Part shown: positions 6,135 to 6,480 of the stretch, piece after piece
Layout: every line of letters begins with the position of its first letter
Position numbering within the stretch: the stretch's first letter is position 1
Assembly (NCBI GenBank): GCA_022712475.1
Contig: JALAGK010000215.1
Location: 1-6,480, forward strand
DNA from: Enterobacteriaceae bacterium
GTDB taxonomy: Bacteria; Pseudomonadota; Gammaproteobacteria; Enterobacterales; Enterobacteriaceae
Reading direction: 5' to 3'
Length of the DNA stretch: 6,480 bases
Made by a program: the position numbers and the translations under genes
Notes under the pieces: model-generated
Databases searched by the model: none
Seen by the model: only the letters and a program-made list of their open reading frames with translations
Told to the model about the DNA's origin: nothing

Positions 6135-6480
6135 TCACGCTCTCGGGTGGTGCTGTTGATGCAGCTGCCGCAAACGTTCGGTCGCTACATGTGTATAAAT
6201 TTGTGTGGTTGAGAGATCGCTGTGCCCTAACAACATTTGCACCACGCGCAAATCGGCTCCATGATTCAATAAGTGGGTCGCAAATGCATGGCGCAAAACA
6301 TGGGGCGACAGCTTAGCACTGTCGATACCTGCAAGCGTTGCATAATGTTTTATCCGATGCCAGAAAGTCTGGCGTGTCATCTGGCGTGCGCGCTGGCTGG
6401 GAAACAACACGTCGCTGGCCTGCTCGTTCAAAAGCCAGGGGCGACCATGAGTAAGGTAGTTTTCAACCCAGTAAACAGCC
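6135..6480 (-). CDS. xerD: Tyrosine recombinase XerD (C-terminal 114 residues; 5' end outside window)
   Basis: XerD and XerC resolve chromosome dimers at the dif site at the septum, under FtsK control. Only the C-terminal part of the catalytic domain is here. The frame enters at 6479 (AVYWVENYL...) and stops at TGA 6137-6135. Counting back from the final Ala as residue 298, the length of E. coli XerD, the catalytic residues fall on their known positions: His244 and Arg247 ([14 protein letters not shown]), His270 (LLGHSD) and the nucleophile Tyr279 (TQIYTHV). Residues Arg148 and Lys172 lie beyond the edge and cannot be checked. The C-terminal tail [12 protein letters not shown], which reaches into the partner recombinase, is intact. 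A TTG at 6431 in frame is an internal Leu codon, not a start. The gene heads the unit with dsbC and recJ. Confidence 0.97.
   Translation of the reverse strand, partial: AVYWVENYLTHGRPWLLNEQASDVLFPSQRARQMTRQTFWHRIKHYATLAGIDSAKLSPHVLRHAFATHLLNHGADLRVVQMLLGHSDLSTTQIYTHVATERLRQLHQQHHPRA

Noticed and set aside
6109..6138. GTG at 6138 overlapping the xerD TGA as the dsbC start.
   Set aside because: It would place ten extra residues before an ideal signal peptide; the ATG at 6108 has AAGGA at 6 nt and matches DsbC.
5536..6159. A 207-residue plus-strand open frame opposite dsbC.
   Set aside because: It is an antisense shadow of dsbC and the xerD end; it has no recognisable family or supporting initiation signal.
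6138..6230. An internal promoter for dsbC in the end of xerD, including a sigma-E site.
   Set aside because: I looked for a GGAACTT-like -35 with a TCAAA-like -10 and for a sigma-70 pair around TATACA on the minus strand; none has an acceptable partner element.
1..6480. Mobile elements, CRISPR arrays, tRNA genes, toxin-antitoxin or defence genes.
   Set aside because: No transposase, regular spacer repeat, cloverleaf or such product appears on either strand; the window is fully explained by six core genes.

Overview
The window is a stretch of core chromosome from an enterobacterium (Enterobacterales, close to Escherichia, Klebsiella and Enterobacter). The evidence is that every protein is recognisable as a close full-length relative of its E. 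coli counterpart, and the order xerD-dsbC-recJ-prfB-lysS is the E. coli order. All six genes lie on the minus strand, so transcription runs from high to low coordinates. I see no mobile element, CRISPR array, tRNA, rRNA or foreign-looking island, and no undescribed multi-gene system.

Layout in the direction of transcription: the 3' part of xerD (6480-6135, cut by the window edge), dsbC (6108-5389), recJ (5385-3652, GTG start only 3 nt after dsbC), a 135-nt gap with a GC-rich hairpin and a possible promoter, prfB (3516-2418, read through a programmed +1 frameshift at 3441), lysS (2408-891, its ribosome binding site overlapping the prfB stop), an intrinsic terminator (847-873), then a promoter and the lipoprotein gene actS/ygeR (785-30, GTG start). 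A weak terminator-like hairpin overlaps the actS stop codon.

Functionally there are three blocks. xerD, dsbC and recJ form one tightly packed unit that joins unrelated jobs: chromosome dimer resolution, periplasmic disulfide isomerisation and 5'-3' single-strand DNA degradation. prfB and lysS form a translation unit (release factor 2 and lysyl-tRNA synthetase). actS stands alone as a cell-envelope gene: an outer-membrane lipoprotein with a LysM domain and a catalytically degenerate M23 domain, fitting an amidase activator.

The points most worth a second look are the intact RF2 frameshift autoregulation site, Ala at RF2 residue 246, the prfB UGA stop embedded in the lysS ribosome binding site, the actS promoter whose -35 lies in the lysS terminator, 11-bp direct repeats flanking actS, and the placement of actS directly after lysS, unlike E. 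coli K-12. Coding density is high and no gene-free stretch exceeds 300 bases.
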